Shown: positions 21,894 to 31,704 of the stretch, piece after piece
Layout: the number at the start of each line of letters is the position of its first letter
Position numbering within the stretch: position 1 is the stretch's first letter
Source of the DNA: Dyella lutea
GTDB taxonomy: Bacteria; Pseudomonadota; Gammaproteobacteria; Xanthomonadales; Rhodanobacteraceae
Direction: 5' to 3'
DNA: 64,000 nucleotides
NCBI RefSeq assembly: GCF_024158035.1
Contig: NZ_JAMZEK010000003.1
Coordinates: 310,001-374,000 of the forward strand
Translations under genes and position numbers: made by a program
The notes under the pieces: model-generated
What the model was told of the DNA's origin: nothing
Databases searched by the model: none
What the model saw: the letters and a program-made list of their open reading frames with translations, nothing else

Positions 21894-22640
21894 TCAGGCC
21901 ATGTGCTGGCCGCCGTTCATCGCCAGGTTCGCCCCGGTCATGAACGCGGCCGCATCGCTGCAGACGAAGGCCACCAGCGCTGCGACCTCGTCGGTGCGTC
22001 CCAGCCGTCCCATCGGGATCTGCGAGAGCACCTTGGTCTTGAGCACCTCCTCGGGCACCGCAGCCACCATCCTCGTCTGCAGGTAGCCGGGCGACACCGT
22101 GTTGACGGTGACGCCCTTAGTCGCCAGCTCCAGCGCCAGCGACTTGGTGAAGCCGTGCATGCCGGCCTTGGACGCGGCGTAGTTGGTCTGGCCGAAGGCG
22201 CCCTTGGAGCCGTTGACCGAGGCGATGTTGACGATGCGCCCCCAGCCGCCGCCGATCATGCCCTCGACGAAGGCCTTGGTGACGTTGAACAGCGAATCGA
22301 GGTTGGTGTGCATCACCGCGTCCCAGTCCACCTTCTGCATCTTGCGGAAGCTGGCGTCGCGGGTGATGCCGGCGTTGTTGACCAGGATATCCACGACATG
22401 GCCGTCGGCGCGGATGCGTTCGGCGCAGGCGGCGCAGGAGTCGGCGTCGGCCACGTCCATCTCGTAGGTGAGGTAGCTGCGGCCCTGGGCGGCGTGTTCG
22501 GCCAGCCAGGCGCCGACGTCGCTGCGCCCGGGCGAGTGGGTGACGATCACGCGGCAGCCGGCATCGTGCAAGGCCTGGGCGATCGACTCGCCCAGGCAGC
22601 CCATGCCGCCGGTAACCACGGCAGTGTGCTCAGCTTGCAT
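21894..22640 (-). CDS. phbB: Acetoacetyl-CoA reductase (NADPH-dependent)
   Basis: A 248-residue short-chain dehydrogenase of the PhaB/PhbB type, reducing acetoacetyl-CoA to (R)-3-hydroxybutyryl-CoA for PHB synthesis. It has the cofactor motif TGGMGCLGES, NNAG (VNNAGITRDASFRKM), the catalytic Ser in IVNIASVNGSKGAFGQTNY and the YAASK active-site pair. ITRDASF and VNGSKGAFGQTNYAASKAGMHG are diagnostic of PhaB rather than FabG. It overlaps the phasin gene by 11 bases and so is coupled to it. Confidence 0.93.
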   Translation of the reverse strand: MQAEHTAVVTGGMGCLGESIAQALHDAGCRVIVTHSPGRSDVGAWLAEHAAQGRSYLTYEMDVADADSCAACAERIRADGHVVDILVNNAGITRDASFRKMQKVDWDAVMHTNLDSLFNVTKAFVEGMIGGGWGRIVNIASVNGSKGAFGQTNYAASKAGMHGFTKSLALELATKGVTVNTVSPGYLQTRMVAAVPEEVLKTKVLSQIPMGRLGRTDEVAALVAFVCSDAAAFMTGANLAMNGGQHMA

Positions 22641-23121
22641 GGTTCTTGCCTTTGCCCGCGGCCTTCGCACCGGACCCGCCCGCAGGCGGCGTGAACATCT
22701 TCATCAGCGCGCTGAAATCCGGCACGGCGCCGCTCATCGGCATGCCCATCGGCAACGACTTGCCGGCGTCGCTGACGGCACGGGTGAGCGATTTCTGCCA
22801 GTCGGCCAGCGCGTGCTGGATGCCGGCGACGAAGCGCGTCTGCTCGGCGATGGCGGTCTCGGTGCATGCCTGCGCGTCGCCCACGCGCTTCTGCATACGG
22901 CGCCAGGCAGTGCTGCCGGGCAGGTTGGTGAGGTCCTTCCAGTCGCTGGCGTGGGACAACTCCTCCAGTTCCTTGCGGGTTTCCTCCACATCGTCCCCGA
23001 GCGTCTTGTCGCCCAGGTCGGCCCATTGCTGGCGGGCCTCCTGCAACAGCAGGCCCATGTTCAACCAGAGCTGGACGTTGGCCTTGTACAACTCCATCGG
23101 AAGGTTGGTGTCGATGCTCAT
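22630..23121 (-). CDS. Phasin-family granule-associated protein
   Basis: A 163-residue protein of largely helical, amphipathic character (MELYKANVQLWLNMGLLLQEARQQWADLG, later FVAGIQHALADWQKSLTRAVSDAG), ending in a Lys/Ala/Gly-rich tail. This fits phasins, which coat polyhydroxybutyrate granules. The ATG at 23121 is chosen because GAGGAG lies six bases upstream; the ATG two codons earlier touches the ribosome site. The context, immediately before acetoacetyl-CoA reductase, supports the call. A PhaE-like role is an alternative. Confidence 0.72.
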   Translation of the reverse strand: MSIDTNLPMELYKANVQLWLNMGLLLQEARQQWADLGDKTLGDDVEETRKELEELSHASDWKDLTNLPGSTAWRRMQKRVGDAQACTETAIAEQTRFVAGIQHALADWQKSLTRAVSDAGKSLPMGMPMSGAVPDFSALMKMFTPPAGGSGAKAAGKGKNHAS

Positions 23122-23287
23122 GTTCATCTCCTCGCTCGTGATGAGGCGGTTGGCGTAAGGCCGGCATCCCGACGTCATCCTGGCGGGCGATACCGGCGGT
23201 CGTCCGCAAAGGTGGCCGCGCTCCATGACAATCCGTGCGGCCATTCAGGGGTAGAGAGCGTGCAGCGTTGCCTTCGTTCCCTTCTGT

Positions 23288-24052
23288 TCAGTTGAGGATG
23301 TGGTAACCGGCGTCCACGTACAGCGTGTCGCCGGTGATCGAGCGGGCTGCGTCGCTGGCCAGGAACACGCACAGGCTGCCCACATCGTCGATGTCCACGG
23401 GGTGCCGCAGCGGTGCACGTTGCACCGCTTCGCGCAGCAGCTGGTCGAACTGTTCGATGCCGGAGGCGGCGCGGGTCGCCAGCGGCCCCGGCGAAATCGC
23501 GTTGACGCGGATGCCGGACCGGCCGAGTTCGGCGGCCAGGTAGCGCACCGACGATTCCAGCGCGGCTTTCACCGGCCCCATCAGCCCGTAGTGGTCGATC
23601 ACCTCGTCCGCGCCGAGGTAGCTCATGGTCAGCAGGCTGCCACCCCGGTCCATCAGTGGCTCGGCCAGCCGGGCCATGCGGATGAACGAGTGGCAGGAAA
23701 TATCCATCGCGCGCAGGAAGCCGTCGCGCGAACTGTCGGTGACGCGGCCGTGCAGGTCTTGCTTCGGCGCGAAGGCAATCGAATGCAGCACGAAATCCAG
23801 TCGGCCCCACCGGCGTTTCACCGCATCGAAAACCGCTTCGAGCTCACCCGGCTGCGACACATCCAGTGGCATGCGAAGCGGCGCGTTCAGCGCTTGCGCC
23901 AGCGGCTCGACCCACGGCCTGGCCTTGTCGTTCAGCCAGGTGACGGCCAGTTCCGCGCCGGCGGCATGCAGGGCGCGAGCGCATCCCCAAGCGATGCTGT
24001 GCTCGTTGGCGATGCCGACCACCAGGCCTTTCGCCCCTTCCAGACCGGTCAT
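23288..24052 (-). CDS. fabI: Enoyl-[acyl-carrier-protein] reductase, FabI type
   Basis: A 254-residue FabI-like NADH-dependent reductase. Features are the FabI cofactor region GLVVGIANEHSIAWGCARAL, HSIAFAPKQDL, the active-site Tyr and Lys in YGLMGPVKAAL, and SPGPLATRAASGI. It starts two bases after the phaC stop (GGGAG upstream), so the two are cotranscribed. Cells usually have a housekeeping FabI elsewhere, so this one may serve acyl metabolism tied to the PHB module. The family call is firm; the special role is inferred. Confidence 0.88.
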   Translation of the reverse strand: MTGLEGAKGLVVGIANEHSIAWGCARALHAAGAELAVTWLNDKARPWVEPLAQALNAPLRMPLDVSQPGELEAVFDAVKRRWGRLDFVLHSIAFAPKQDLHGRVTDSSRDGFLRAMDISCHSFIRMARLAEPLMDRGGSLLTMSYLGADEVIDHYGLMGPVKAALESSVRYLAAELGRSGIRVNAISPGPLATRAASGIEQFDQLLREAVQRAPLRHPVDIDDVGSLCVFLASDAARSITGDTLYVDAGYHILN

Positions 24053-24054
24053 GC

Positions 24055-25815
24055 TCAGGTCTCCCGCACGTTGTGGCCGGGGGCATCGGCGAGCGGACGG
24101 TAGCCGGCACGGGCGTTGCCCATCGACGGCGGCGTCACCGGTTCGCCCGAATGCGCGTCCAGCCACTGCACCCAGGCCGGCCACCATGAGCCGTCCTGCA
24201 TCGGTGCCCGTTTCAGCCAGTCGTCGGGGCCGATGTAGGCGGTGCCTTCCGGGCGACGCAGCAACTGGTAGCTGCGGTGCGGATGTCCCGGCTCGCTGAC
24301 GATGCCGGCGTTGTGCCCGCCGCTGGTCAGCACGAAGGTGAGGTCGGCGACGGTGAGGTAGTGCAGCTTGTAGACCGAGCGCCAGGGCGCCACGTGATCG
24401 GTCTGCGTCCCCACCACGAACACCGGCAGGGTGATGTCGCTCAGCGCGACTGGTCGTCCCTGCACCGGGAAACGCCCTTCGGCCAGGTCGTTGTGCAGGA
24501 ACAGCCGGCGCAGGTATTCCGAGTGCATGCGCGCCGGCATGCGGGTGGCGTCGGCGTTCCAGGCCATCAGGTCGTTCATCGGCGGCCGCGTGCCCATCAG
24601 GTACTCGCCGACCATGCGCGACCACAGCAGGTCGTAGGAGCGCAGCATCTGGAACGCGCCGGCCATCTGCTGGGCGGTGAGATAGCCGGTCTGCGACATC
24701 TGCGCCTCGAGCAGGGAGACCTGGCTCTCGTCGATGAACAGGCCCAGCTCGCCCGGCTCGGTGAAGTCGGTCTGCGCGGCGAACAGGGTCGCCGAGGCGA
24801 GCCGGTGATCGTCGTCGCGCGCCATCGCGGCCGCGGCGACCGACAGCAGGGTGCCGCCCAGGCAGTAGCCCACGCCGTGCACCTTCTGCTTCGGGACGAT
24901 CGCGCCCACGGCGTCCAGCGCAGCCATCACGCCCAGGTCGAGGTAGTCCTCCATACCCAGGTCGCGGTCGTCGGCATCCGGGTTCTTCCAGGAGATGCAG
25001 AACACGGTGTGGCCCTGGTCGACCAGGTAGCGGATCAGCGAGTTGTGCGGCGACAGATCCAGGATGTAGTACTTCATGATCCACGCCGGCACGATCAGCA
25101 CCGGTTCCGGCCGCACCTTGTCCGTAGTGGGCGAGTACTGGATCAGCTCCGCCAGCCGGTTCTTCATCACCACCTTGCCCGGGGTGACCGCCAGGTTGCG
25201 GCCGACCGCGTAGTCCTCGGTGCCGGCCGGCGGTGCGCCGATCGCTAGCCGGTCCAGGTCGTCCAGTGCGTTGAGCCAGCCGCGCCATAAGTTGGTGCCG
25301 GCCTGCTCGATTGTCTGCTTCAGCACCACCGGGTTGGTCGCCAGCTGGTTGCCCGGCGACCACATGTCCAGCCACTGGCGGGCGACGAATCCGGCGACGT
25401 CGGTATGGTGTTTCTCGACGCCCTCCACGCTGTGGGTGGCTTCCTCCCACCAGCGTTCGGCCATCAGGAAGGCCTGCTGCATCACGTTGAACGGCCAGCG
25501 TCCCCACTCCGGCTCGCGGAAGCGGCGGTCGCCGGGACGGGGCGTCACGCAACCGCCGTTGGGAGCCGCGCCGGGGAGGGCGCAGCGGGCGGCGTAATCC
25601 GCCAGCGCCTGCCATTGCCGCAGCCCCAGGTGCATCAGTTCCAGGCGCTTGCCGGGCGAAGCGGCGAGGTGGGCCGCCCAGTCGCTCCAGGCCAGTTCCA
25701 GCGAAGCGGGGGAGATCGAGGCACTCCATCGCGCCAGCGCTGCACGGACCTGACGGTCGGTGCGCGCCGCGGCCGTGGGCTGGGGCGTTCTCGGGACGGG
25801 AGCGACTTCCTTCAT
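24055..25815 (-). CDS. phaC: Poly-3-hydroxyalkanoate synthase, class I
   Basis: A 586-residue PHA synthase that polymerises 3-hydroxyacyl-CoA. The modified lipase box with catalytic Cys is GYCLGGT (near residue 326), followed by the Asp in GTQTDHVAPW and the His in SGGHNAGIV. The length and the N-terminal domain are those of class I enzymes. The start at 25815 (MKEVAPVPRTP) is preferred because the frame upstream has no homology and the ATG follows GGATGACCCG. It heads the minus-strand PHB, acetate and N-ATPase block, with a palindromic FNR-type box about 100 bases upstream. Confidence 0.95.
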   Translation of the reverse strand: MKEVAPVPRTPQPTAAARTDRQVRAALARWSASISPASLELAWSDWAAHLAASPGKRLELMHLGLRQWQALADYAARCALPGAAPNGGCVTPRPGDRRFREPEWGRWPFNVMQQAFLMAERWWEEATHSVEGVEKHHTDVAGFVARQWLDMWSPGNQLATNPVVLKQTIEQAGTNLWRGWLNALDDLDRLAIGAPPAGTEDYAVGRNLAVTPGKVVMKNRLAELIQYSPTTDKVRPEPVLIVPAWIMKYYILDLSPHNSLIRYLVDQGHTVFCISWKNPDADDRDLGMEDYLDLGVMAALDAVGAIVPKQKVHGVGYCLGGTLLSVAAAAMARDDDHRLASATLFAAQTDFTEPGELGLFIDESQVSLLEAQMSQTGYLTAQQMAGAFQMLRSYDLLWSRMVGEYLMGTRPPMNDLMAWNADATRMPARMHSEYLRRLFLHNDLAEGRFPVQGRPVALSDITLPVFVVGTQTDHVAPWRSVYKLHYLTVADLTFVLTSGGHNAGIVSEPGHPHRSYQLLRRPEGTAYIGPDDWLKRAPMQDGSWWPAWVQWLDAHSGEPVTPPSMGNARAGYRPLADAPGHNVRET

Positions 25816-25912
25816 CGGGTCATCCGGATGCGCGGGTGGGGGCCGGCATCGGCATGAATGCCTGACCATACCGGGAGCACGGGCAGGATGCGCTGCGGCA
25901 TCGCGGCAGGCC

Positions 25913-25926
25913 TTGACCGAGGTCAA
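25913..25926. promoter_or_regulatory. FNR/FixK/ANR-type palindrome before phaC
   Basis: TTGACCGAGGTCAA is a perfect 5-bp inverted repeat with four spacer bases and fits the degenerate FNR-family consensus TTGAY-N4-RTCAA. It lies about 100 bases upstream of the phaC start in the divergent gap to the YciI-like gene. Together with the box before atpD it suggests oxygen-linked control of the whole block. Confidence 0.55.
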
Positions 25927-26020
25927 CCAGCGACCCGAACGTTTCTGCGATGCAGCATCGGATCTGCGAGGGCAGTGGCTGCAGTAAAATGCCGCTTTGC
26001 CCAGTCAGGAAGCGCCCCGC

Positions 26021-26320
26021 ATGTGGTTTGCCGTCCACGCCAAGGACCACCCCGATTCCCTCGCCAAGCGCATGGCCGCCCGGCCTGAGCACCTGGCCCG
26101 CCTGCACGCGCTGCAGGCCGAAGGACGCCTGCTGCTGGCCGGTCCGTTCCCGGCGATCGCCTCGGAGGACCCGGGCCCGGCCGGCTTCACCGGCAGCCTG
26201 ATCATCGCCGAGTTCGCCAGCCAGGCCGATGCCGAAGCCTGGGCCGGCGCCGACCCGTACGTGGCGGCCGGCGTCTATGCCGAGGTCGAGGTCAAGCCGT
26301 TCCGCAAGACCCTGCCATGA
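26021..26320 (+). CDS. YciI-like protein
   Basis: A 99-residue YciI-like protein ([28 protein letters not shown]), a ferredoxin-like fold with a conserved His-Asp pair near residues 6 and 9 that resembles an active site. Biochemical function is unknown for the family. AGGA lies 10 bases before the ATG. The stop overlaps the bolA start as ATGA, so the two are coupled. Confidence 0.88.
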   Translation: MWFAVHAKDHPDSLAKRMAARPEHLARLHALQAEGRLLLAGPFPAIASEDPGPAGFTGSLIIAEFASQADAEAWAGADPYVAAGVYAEVEVKPFRKTLP

Positions 26321-26580
26321 GCCGGGCGATGGTCGAGCAGATCCGCGAGCGCCTCGCCGCCGCCCTGGCGCCGACCGAGCTGGAGGTGCTGGACGAGGGC
26401 CACAAGCACGCCGGCCACGCCAACGCGGGGAAGGGCCATTTCCACGTCCGCATCGCCAGTGCCGCGTTCGCCGGGGTGCTGCCGATCAAGCGCCACCGCA
26501 TGGTGTACGCGGCGCTGGATGGCCTGATGGACAACGGGATCCACGCCCTGTCCATCGATGCGCGGGCACCGGACGTGTAA
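26317..26580 (+). CDS. BolA family transcriptional/iron-sulfur partner protein
   Basis: An 87-residue BolA-type protein. The class II KH-like fold carries the family's conserved stretch [28 protein letters not shown] and the invariant His in [11 protein letters not shown]. BolA proteins partner monothiol glutaredoxins in iron-sulfur trafficking and some bind DNA. It is translationally coupled to the YciI-like gene, and smc follows after 133 bases. Confidence 0.92.
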   Translation: MSRAMVEQIRERLAAALAPTELEVLDEGHKHAGHANAGKGHFHVRIASAAFAGVLPIKRHRMVYAALDGLMDNGIHALSIDARAPDV

Positions 26581-26713
26581 AATCAGCCGCTTGCAGTAAC
26601 TTCTTCAAGTGGATTGCGCTGTCGCAACGCATTGCGGCAGCGCCTGCCGTTTGGCACAGTGCCCCGTCGCCCCGCGTCCGCGTGGGCGCTCTCTAAGGAA
26701 TATCGAGCCGCCG

Positions 26714-29700
26714 ATGCGCCTGACCACCATCAAACTTGCCGGATTCAAGTCGTTCGTCGATCCGACCACGTTGCACCTGCCCACCAACATGACCGGCGTG
26801 GTCGGTCCCAACGGTTGCGGCAAGTCCAACATCATCGACGCGATCCGCTGGGTGATGGGCGAGAGCGCCGCCAGCCGCCTGCGCGGCGACTCGCTGACCG
26901 ACGTGATCTTCTCCGGCTCCAACTCGCGCAAGCCGGTGGGTCAGGCCACGGTGGAGCTGATCTTCGACAACGCCGACGGCTCGGTGCAGGGCGAGTACGG
27001 CCAGTACGCGGAGATCTCGGTCAAGCGCCAGGTGACCCGCGACGGGCAGTCCTCGTACTTCCTCAACGGCGCGCGCTGCCGCCGCCGCGACATCACCGAC
27101 CTGTTCCTCGGCACCGGCCTGGGTCCGCGCAGCTACTCGATCATCGAGCAGGGCATGATCAGCCAGATCGTGGAGGCCGCGCCGGAAGACCTGCGCACCC
27201 ACCTGGAAGAGGCCGCCGGCATCTCCAAGTACAAGGAGCGCCGCAAGGAAACCGAGAGCCGCATCAAGTCCACCCGCGAGAACCTCGACCGCGTGCGCGA
27301 CGTGCGCGACGAGGTGGACAAGCAGCTCGAGCACCTCAACCGCCAGGCCCGCGCCGCCGAGCGCTGGAAGGCGCTGAAGGAAGAGCAGACCCGCAAGGAG
27401 GCCGAGCTGCGCGCGCTGGAATACCGCGCGCTCAAGGGCCAGCACGATGGCGAAGGGCAGGGGCTGTCCGCCGCCGAGATCGCGATCGAGAAGAAGCTCG
27501 CCGAGCAGCGCCACGTCGAGGCGCAACTGGAAACCGTGCGCGAGCGGCACGTCGCCGCCAGCGATCACCTGAACAGCGTGCAGGCCGAGGTCTACAAGGT
27601 CGGCGCCGAGATCGCCCGCGTCGAGCAGCAGGTCCGCTTCAACAAGGAAACCGCCGAGCGCCTGCAGCGCGCCCAGGGCGAGGCCGAGCGCGAGCACGCC
27701 GAGCTGGCCTCGCACATCGCCACCGACCGCGAGCAGGTCGAGACGCTGCGCCTGGCGCTGGCCGAGGGCGAGCCCAAGCTCGAAGCGCTGCAGCAGATGC
27801 AGGACGAGACCGCCGAGGCCCAGCGCAGCACCGAATCCAAGCTGGCCGACTGGCAGCAGCGCTGGGACGCCTATACCCGCACCGCCGGTGAGTCCAGCCG
27901 CGCGGCGGAAGTGGAGCGCACCAAGCTCAATTATCTGGACCGCCAGGCGGTCGACCTGGCCAGGCGCCGCGAAGCGCTGGAAAGCGAACAGAAGGCCACC
28001 GACGTCACCGCGCTGGACGCCGCCGCCGAGCAACTGGAGAACGAGCACGAGACCCAGCGCGAGCGGGTCGAGACGCTGGGCCAGATGCTCGACCAGCACA
28101 AGGCGCAGCACGAGAAGGTGCTCGACGAGGAGCGCCAGGTGCAGTCGGCGCTGAACGAGGCGCGCCAGCAACTGCAGACCGCGCGCGGCCGGCTGTCCTC
28201 GCTGGAGGCGCTGCAGCACGCAGCGCTGGGCCAGGAGGAATCGGCCGCCAGCGGCTGGCTGGCCGGCTTCGGGCTCGACAAGGCGCGTCGTCTGGGCGAA
28301 TCGCTGCAGGTCGACGCGGGCTGGGAATCGGCGGTGGAAACCGTGCTGGCCGGCCTGCTCGACGGCGTGCTGGTGGACGATCCGCTGGCCCTGGTCAACG
28401 ATTTCGCCAGCCTGGGCGAAGCCGACATCGCGCTGCTGGCCGCGCAGGCCGGCGGGCAGGGCGCCGAGGGCACGCTGGCGGCGCGCGTACGCGGTCCGGC
28501 AGCGGCCCTGCAGCTGCTGGCCAATGTGCAGATTGCCGAAACGCTGGAGGAAGCCCGCAACCGCGTGGCTTCGCTCGGTGCCGGTCAGTCGGTGATCACC
28601 CGCACCGGCGAGTGGCTGGCCCCGCGGTGGGCGCGCGTGCGTCGGGCGCAGGGCAACCAGGTCGGCGTGCTGGCGCGCGAGCGGGACATCCGCACGCTGA
28701 CCGGGCAGATCGCCACGCTGGAGGCGCACATCGAGGAGGCCACCGGCCAGCTCGAAGACCTGCGCACCGCCAAGTTCGAAGCCGAGCGCGGGCGCGACGA
28801 CGCCCAGCGCGAGCTGTACAACGCGCACCGTCGGCAGTCCGAGCTGGCCGGCCAGTTGCAGAGCCATCGCGGCAAGGTCGAGACCGCCCGCGCCCGCGCC
28901 GAAAAGGTGGCCGGCGAGCTGTCGACCCTGATCGAGCAGCTCGACGAGCTGCAGGGACAAACCCGCGAGGCCCGTGCGCGGCTGGACGAGTCGGTCAACC
29001 ACATGGGCGACCTGGAAGACCAGCGCCGCGAACTGGAAAACGAACGCCGTGCGCTGCTGGAAGCCCGCGAGGAAGCCCGCATGAACGCCCGCGAGGCGGC
29101 CGACCAGGCGCACGCGCTGGCGCTGTCGATGGAGTCCAAGCGCTCCTCGCTGGCCTCGCTGGAGCAGGCGCTGGCCCGCCTGGACACCCAACTGCGCACG
29201 GTCGAGGCCCGCCGCACCGAGATCGCCGAACAGCTCGCTTCCGGCGCCGATCCGATCGCCGAACTGGAAGCCGAGCGGCAGACCTATCTCGACCAGCGCC
29301 TGCTGGTCGACCGCCAGTTGGTCGAGGCGCGCCGCGCACTGGAGGATTGCGACATCGAAGTGCGCAAGCTGGAACAGCAGCGCCAGTTGCACGAGCAGGA
29401 GCTGGCCGCGCTGCGCGAGCAGCATTCGGAGAAGCGCCTTGCCGCCCAGGCGCTGCAGATGCGTGCGCAGCAGCTGGCCGATGCCATCGTGGCCTCTGGT
29501 CTCGAACTGGAGCCGCTGCTGGCCGAGCTGGCCGAGGACGCCGAGGCCGACGCCTGGCGTCGCCAGCTCACCGACATCGGCCAGAAGATCGTGCGGCTGG
29601 AGCCGGTGAACCTGGCCGCGATCCAGGAACACGCCGAGCAAAGCGAGCGCAAGACCTACCTGGACAACCAGCTCAACGACCTGACCAGTGCGATGGAAAC

Positions 29701-30214
29701 GCTGGAGGATGCGATCAAGAAGATCGACCGCGAGACGCGCCAGCGCTTCAAGGAGACCTTCGATCGCGTCAACGCCGGCGTGCAGGAGCTGTTCCCGCGC
29801 CTGTTCGGCGGCGGTCACGCCTACCTGGAGCTGACCGGCGACGACCTGCTCAGCACCGGCGTGGCGATCATGGCGCGCCCGCCCGGCAAGCGCGTATCGA
29901 ACATCTCGCTGCTGTCCGGTGGCGAGAAGGCACTGACCGCGGTGTCGCTGGTGTTCTCCATCTTCGGCCTGAACCCGGCGCCGTTCTGCCTGCTCGACGA
30001 GGTGGACGCACCGCTGGACGAGGCCAACGTCGGCCGTTTCTCCGCGATGGTGCGCGAGATGAGCGAGAAGGTGCAGTTCATCTTCATCAGCCACAACAAG
30101 GCCACTATGGAAGCCGCCACCCAGCTGTGCGGCGTGACCATGCGCGAACCCGGCGTGTCGCGTCTGGTGCAGGTGGACCTGGCCGAAGCGGCTAAACTTG
30201 CCGGCGCCGCCTAA
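26714..30214 (+). CDS. smc: Chromosome segregation protein SMC
   Basis: A 1166-residue SMC ATPase that organises and condenses the chromosome. The N-terminal head has Walker A GPNGCGKSN near residue 32. Two long coiled coils (about 170-490 and 660-1000) flank the hinge around residues 500-640. The C-terminal head has the signature LLSGGEKALTAVSL and Walker B FCLLDEVDAPLDEANV. The ATG at 26714 gives the standard start MRLTTIKLAGFKSFVDPTT. zipA follows 12 bases later, the usual arrangement in Xanthomonadales. Confidence 0.97.
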   Translation: MRLTTIKLAGFKSFVDPTTLHLPTNMTGVVGPNGCGKSNIIDAIRWVMGESAASRLRGDSLTDVIFSGSNSRKPVGQATVELIFDNADGSVQGEYGQYAEISVKRQVTRDGQSSYFLNGARCRRRDITDLFLGTGLGPRSYSIIEQGMISQIVEAAPEDLRTHLEEAAGISKYKERRKETESRIKSTRENLDRVRDVRDEVDKQLEHLNRQARAAERWKALKEEQTRKEAELRALEYRALKGQHDGEGQGLSAAEIAIEKKLAEQRHVEAQLETVRERHVAASDHLNSVQAEVYKVGAEIARVEQQVRFNKETAERLQRAQGEAEREHAELASHIATDREQVETLRLALAEGEPKLEALQQMQDETAEAQRSTESKLADWQQRWDAYTRTAGESSRAAEVERTKLNYLDRQAVDLARRREALESEQKATDVTALDAAAEQLENEHETQRERVETLGQMLDQHKAQHEKVLDEERQVQSALNEARQQLQTARGRLSSLEALQHAALGQEESAASGWLAGFGLDKARRLGESLQVDAGWESAVETVLAGLLDGVLVDDPLALVNDFASLGEADIALLAAQAGGQGAEGTLAARVRGPAAALQLLANVQIAETLEEARNRVASLGAGQSVITRTGEWLAPRWARVRRAQGNQVGVLARERDIRTLTGQIATLEAHIEEATGQLEDLRTAKFEAERGRDDAQRELYNAHRRQSELAGQLQSHRGKVETARARAEKVAGELSTLIEQLDELQGQTREARARLDESVNHMGDLEDQRRELENERRALLEAREEARMNAREAADQAHALALSMESKRSSLASLEQALARLDTQLRTVEARRTEIAEQLASGADPIAELEAERQTYLDQRLLVDRQLVEARRALEDCDIEVRKLEQQRQLHEQELAALREQHSEKRLAAQALQMRAQQLADAIVASGLELEPLLAELAEDAEADAWRRQLTDIGQKIVRLEPVNLAAIQEHAEQSERKTYLDNQLNDLTSAMETLEDAIKKIDRETRQRFKETFDRVNAGVQELFPRLFGGGHAYLELTGDDLLSTGVAIMARPPGKRVSNISLLSGGEKALTAVSLVFSIFGLNPAPFCLLDEVDAPLDEANVGRFSAMVREMSEKVQFIFISHNKATMEAATQLCGVTMREPGVSRLVQVDLAEAAKLAGAA

Positions 30215-30226
30215 AGGACATTCGCC

Positions 30227-31249
30227 ATGACGCTCGAGATTCCCCTCGCTCTGGCCTGGAACGCCAACGTCGGTATTCCGCTGCTGATCGCCGGTGTGAT
30301 CGTGCTCGGCCTGGTCTGGTTGTTTGGCCAGCCGAAGAAGGAGCAGGGCAAGCGCCGACCGGCTCCCGAGCCGGCCGCCGGGGGCCACCAGGAACGTCGC
30401 GAGCCGACCATGGGCCACACGAGTCTGGCGGACGATCCGTTCTTCAGTTCCCTCGATCGGGTGGCGCAGTCACCGGAGCATGATCCGCCGGAACAGCCGG
30501 AGCAGGGCGAGCTGGACATGGGCCTGCGTCAGGAGCTCGAGAAGCTCGGCGCCACGCTCGCCGGTGAGCGCGGGAGCGAGCCGGGGCAGGCCAGGAACAC
30601 CCCGCGACCGTCCAGCCAGGCCGAATCGATCATCAATGCGCTGCGCTCGCCCGGCGCGCTGTTCGGCAACGATGGGCCGGCTCCGGCCCCGCAGTCGACG
30701 GTGGCGGCCGCACCGGCACCTGCACCGGTGGCGCCGCCCGCAGCCGAGCCGGCCCCGCGGGAGACGCCGCGTTCCGATCTCGGACGCCGGCCGCCGCAGA
30801 TGCCGGTGGACCGTATCGTCACGCTGTTCGTGGTGGCCCGCGAGGGTGAGCTGTTCCACGGACCGGACCTGGTGGTGGCGGCGGAGAAGGCCGGCCTCGA
30901 GTTCGGCGACATGGGCATCTACCACCGGCTGGTTGACGGCAAGCGCGAGCTCGGCCCGATCTTCAGCGTGGCCAACATGCTCAAGCCCGGCAACTTCGAC
31001 CTGGGGCGACTGGAATCGCTGCGCACGCCCGGTCTGAGCTTCTTCATGACGCTGCCGGCGCCGATTCCCGCGCTGGACGCCTGGGACGCCATGCTGCCCA
31101 CCGCCCAGCGCATCGCCGAACTGCTGGACGGCCACGTGCTCGACGAGGAGCGCAACGCCCTGGGCCGCCAGCGCATCGCCCACATCCGCGACGAACTGCG
31201 CGGCTGGGACCGCGACCACGAGGGCGAAGAGATCATCTTCGGTCGTTGA
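30227..31249 (+). CDS. zipA: Cell division protein ZipA
   Basis: A 340-residue ZipA homologue, tethering FtsZ to the membrane at the division site. One N-terminal transmembrane helix (VGIPLLIAGVIVLGLVWLFG) is followed by a basic stretch and a long Pro/Ala-rich linker to about residue 190. The C-terminal FtsZ-binding domain starts near VDRIVTLFVVAREGELFHG and includes DMGIYHRLVDGKRELGPIFSVANM. It is cotranscribed with smc, 12 bases apart. Confidence 0.93.
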   Translation: MTLEIPLALAWNANVGIPLLIAGVIVLGLVWLFGQPKKEQGKRRPAPEPAAGGHQERREPTMGHTSLADDPFFSSLDRVAQSPEHDPPEQPEQGELDMGLRQELEKLGATLAGERGSEPGQARNTPRPSSQAESIINALRSPGALFGNDGPAPAPQSTVAAAPAPAPVAPPAAEPAPRETPRSDLGRRPPQMPVDRIVTLFVVAREGELFHGPDLVVAAEKAGLEFGDMGIYHRLVDGKRELGPIFSVANMLKPGNFDLGRLESLRTPGLSFFMTLPAPIPALDAWDAMLPTAQRIAELLDGHVLDEERNALGRQRIAHIRDELRGWDRDHEGEEIIFGR

Positions 31250-31391
31250 GGCCAGTCGGGGGCGGGGGCCACCCCGCCGGGCAGGATACCGGCGCCAGCC
31301 GGGTCCATCCGGTCAGGCGTGGCCGCTGCGCGATCCCTGTGGCCCGGAGCCAGGGCCGGAGCGCATCGCGCTTGCGGGTGCAACGGCAGGG

Positions 31392-31544
31392 CTATCCTCG
31401 TGATCCGCGAAGGATGCCGACGAGGAATGCGCGGAGCTGCCGGCATCTGCCCAGCCGGGTGAGCTCACCCGCGGTCAGTCCCCCGAGCTCCTCGATGCCG
31501 TCCTCGCACCACCAGCGAGTCAGCAAAGACGCGGCACAAGCCAT
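31392..31544 (-). CDS. Short protein with MbcA/ParS-like C-terminal motif, probably truncated
   Basis: A 50-codon frame whose product contains WWCEDGIEELGGLTAGELTRLGR followed by a hydrophobic helix. This resembles the C-terminal domain of MbcA/ParS/Xre-type (DUF2384) antitoxins and is clearly similar to the end of the product at 50331-50681. Compared with that 116-residue protein the N-terminal half is missing, so this may be a remnant; an in-frame start at 31574 adds ten residues. No toxin-like partner is beside it. The rest of the 31250-31704 stretch shows nothing recognisable. Confidence 0.35.
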   Translation of the reverse strand: MACAASLLTRWWCEDGIEELGGLTAGELTRLGRCRQLRAFLVGILRGSRG

Positions 31545-31704
31545 GGTCGTGCATCCCGTGGTGCGTCCGTTCACGGGATGGTGCCGCTCCCGACGTCATC
31601 GGCTCGCGGAAAGGTCGCTCCGTGGGCCGCACATCCCGATCGATGCCGGGCGGCTGTGGCTCCAGCGGCAGTCCGCGACTGCCGGGAACGGGCCGCCGCT
31701 CGAC

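Noticed and set aside
26693-30418. A 1241-codon open frame opposite smc
   Set aside because: It is an antisense shadow caused by GC-rich codon bias; smc on the other strand has clear SMC motifs.
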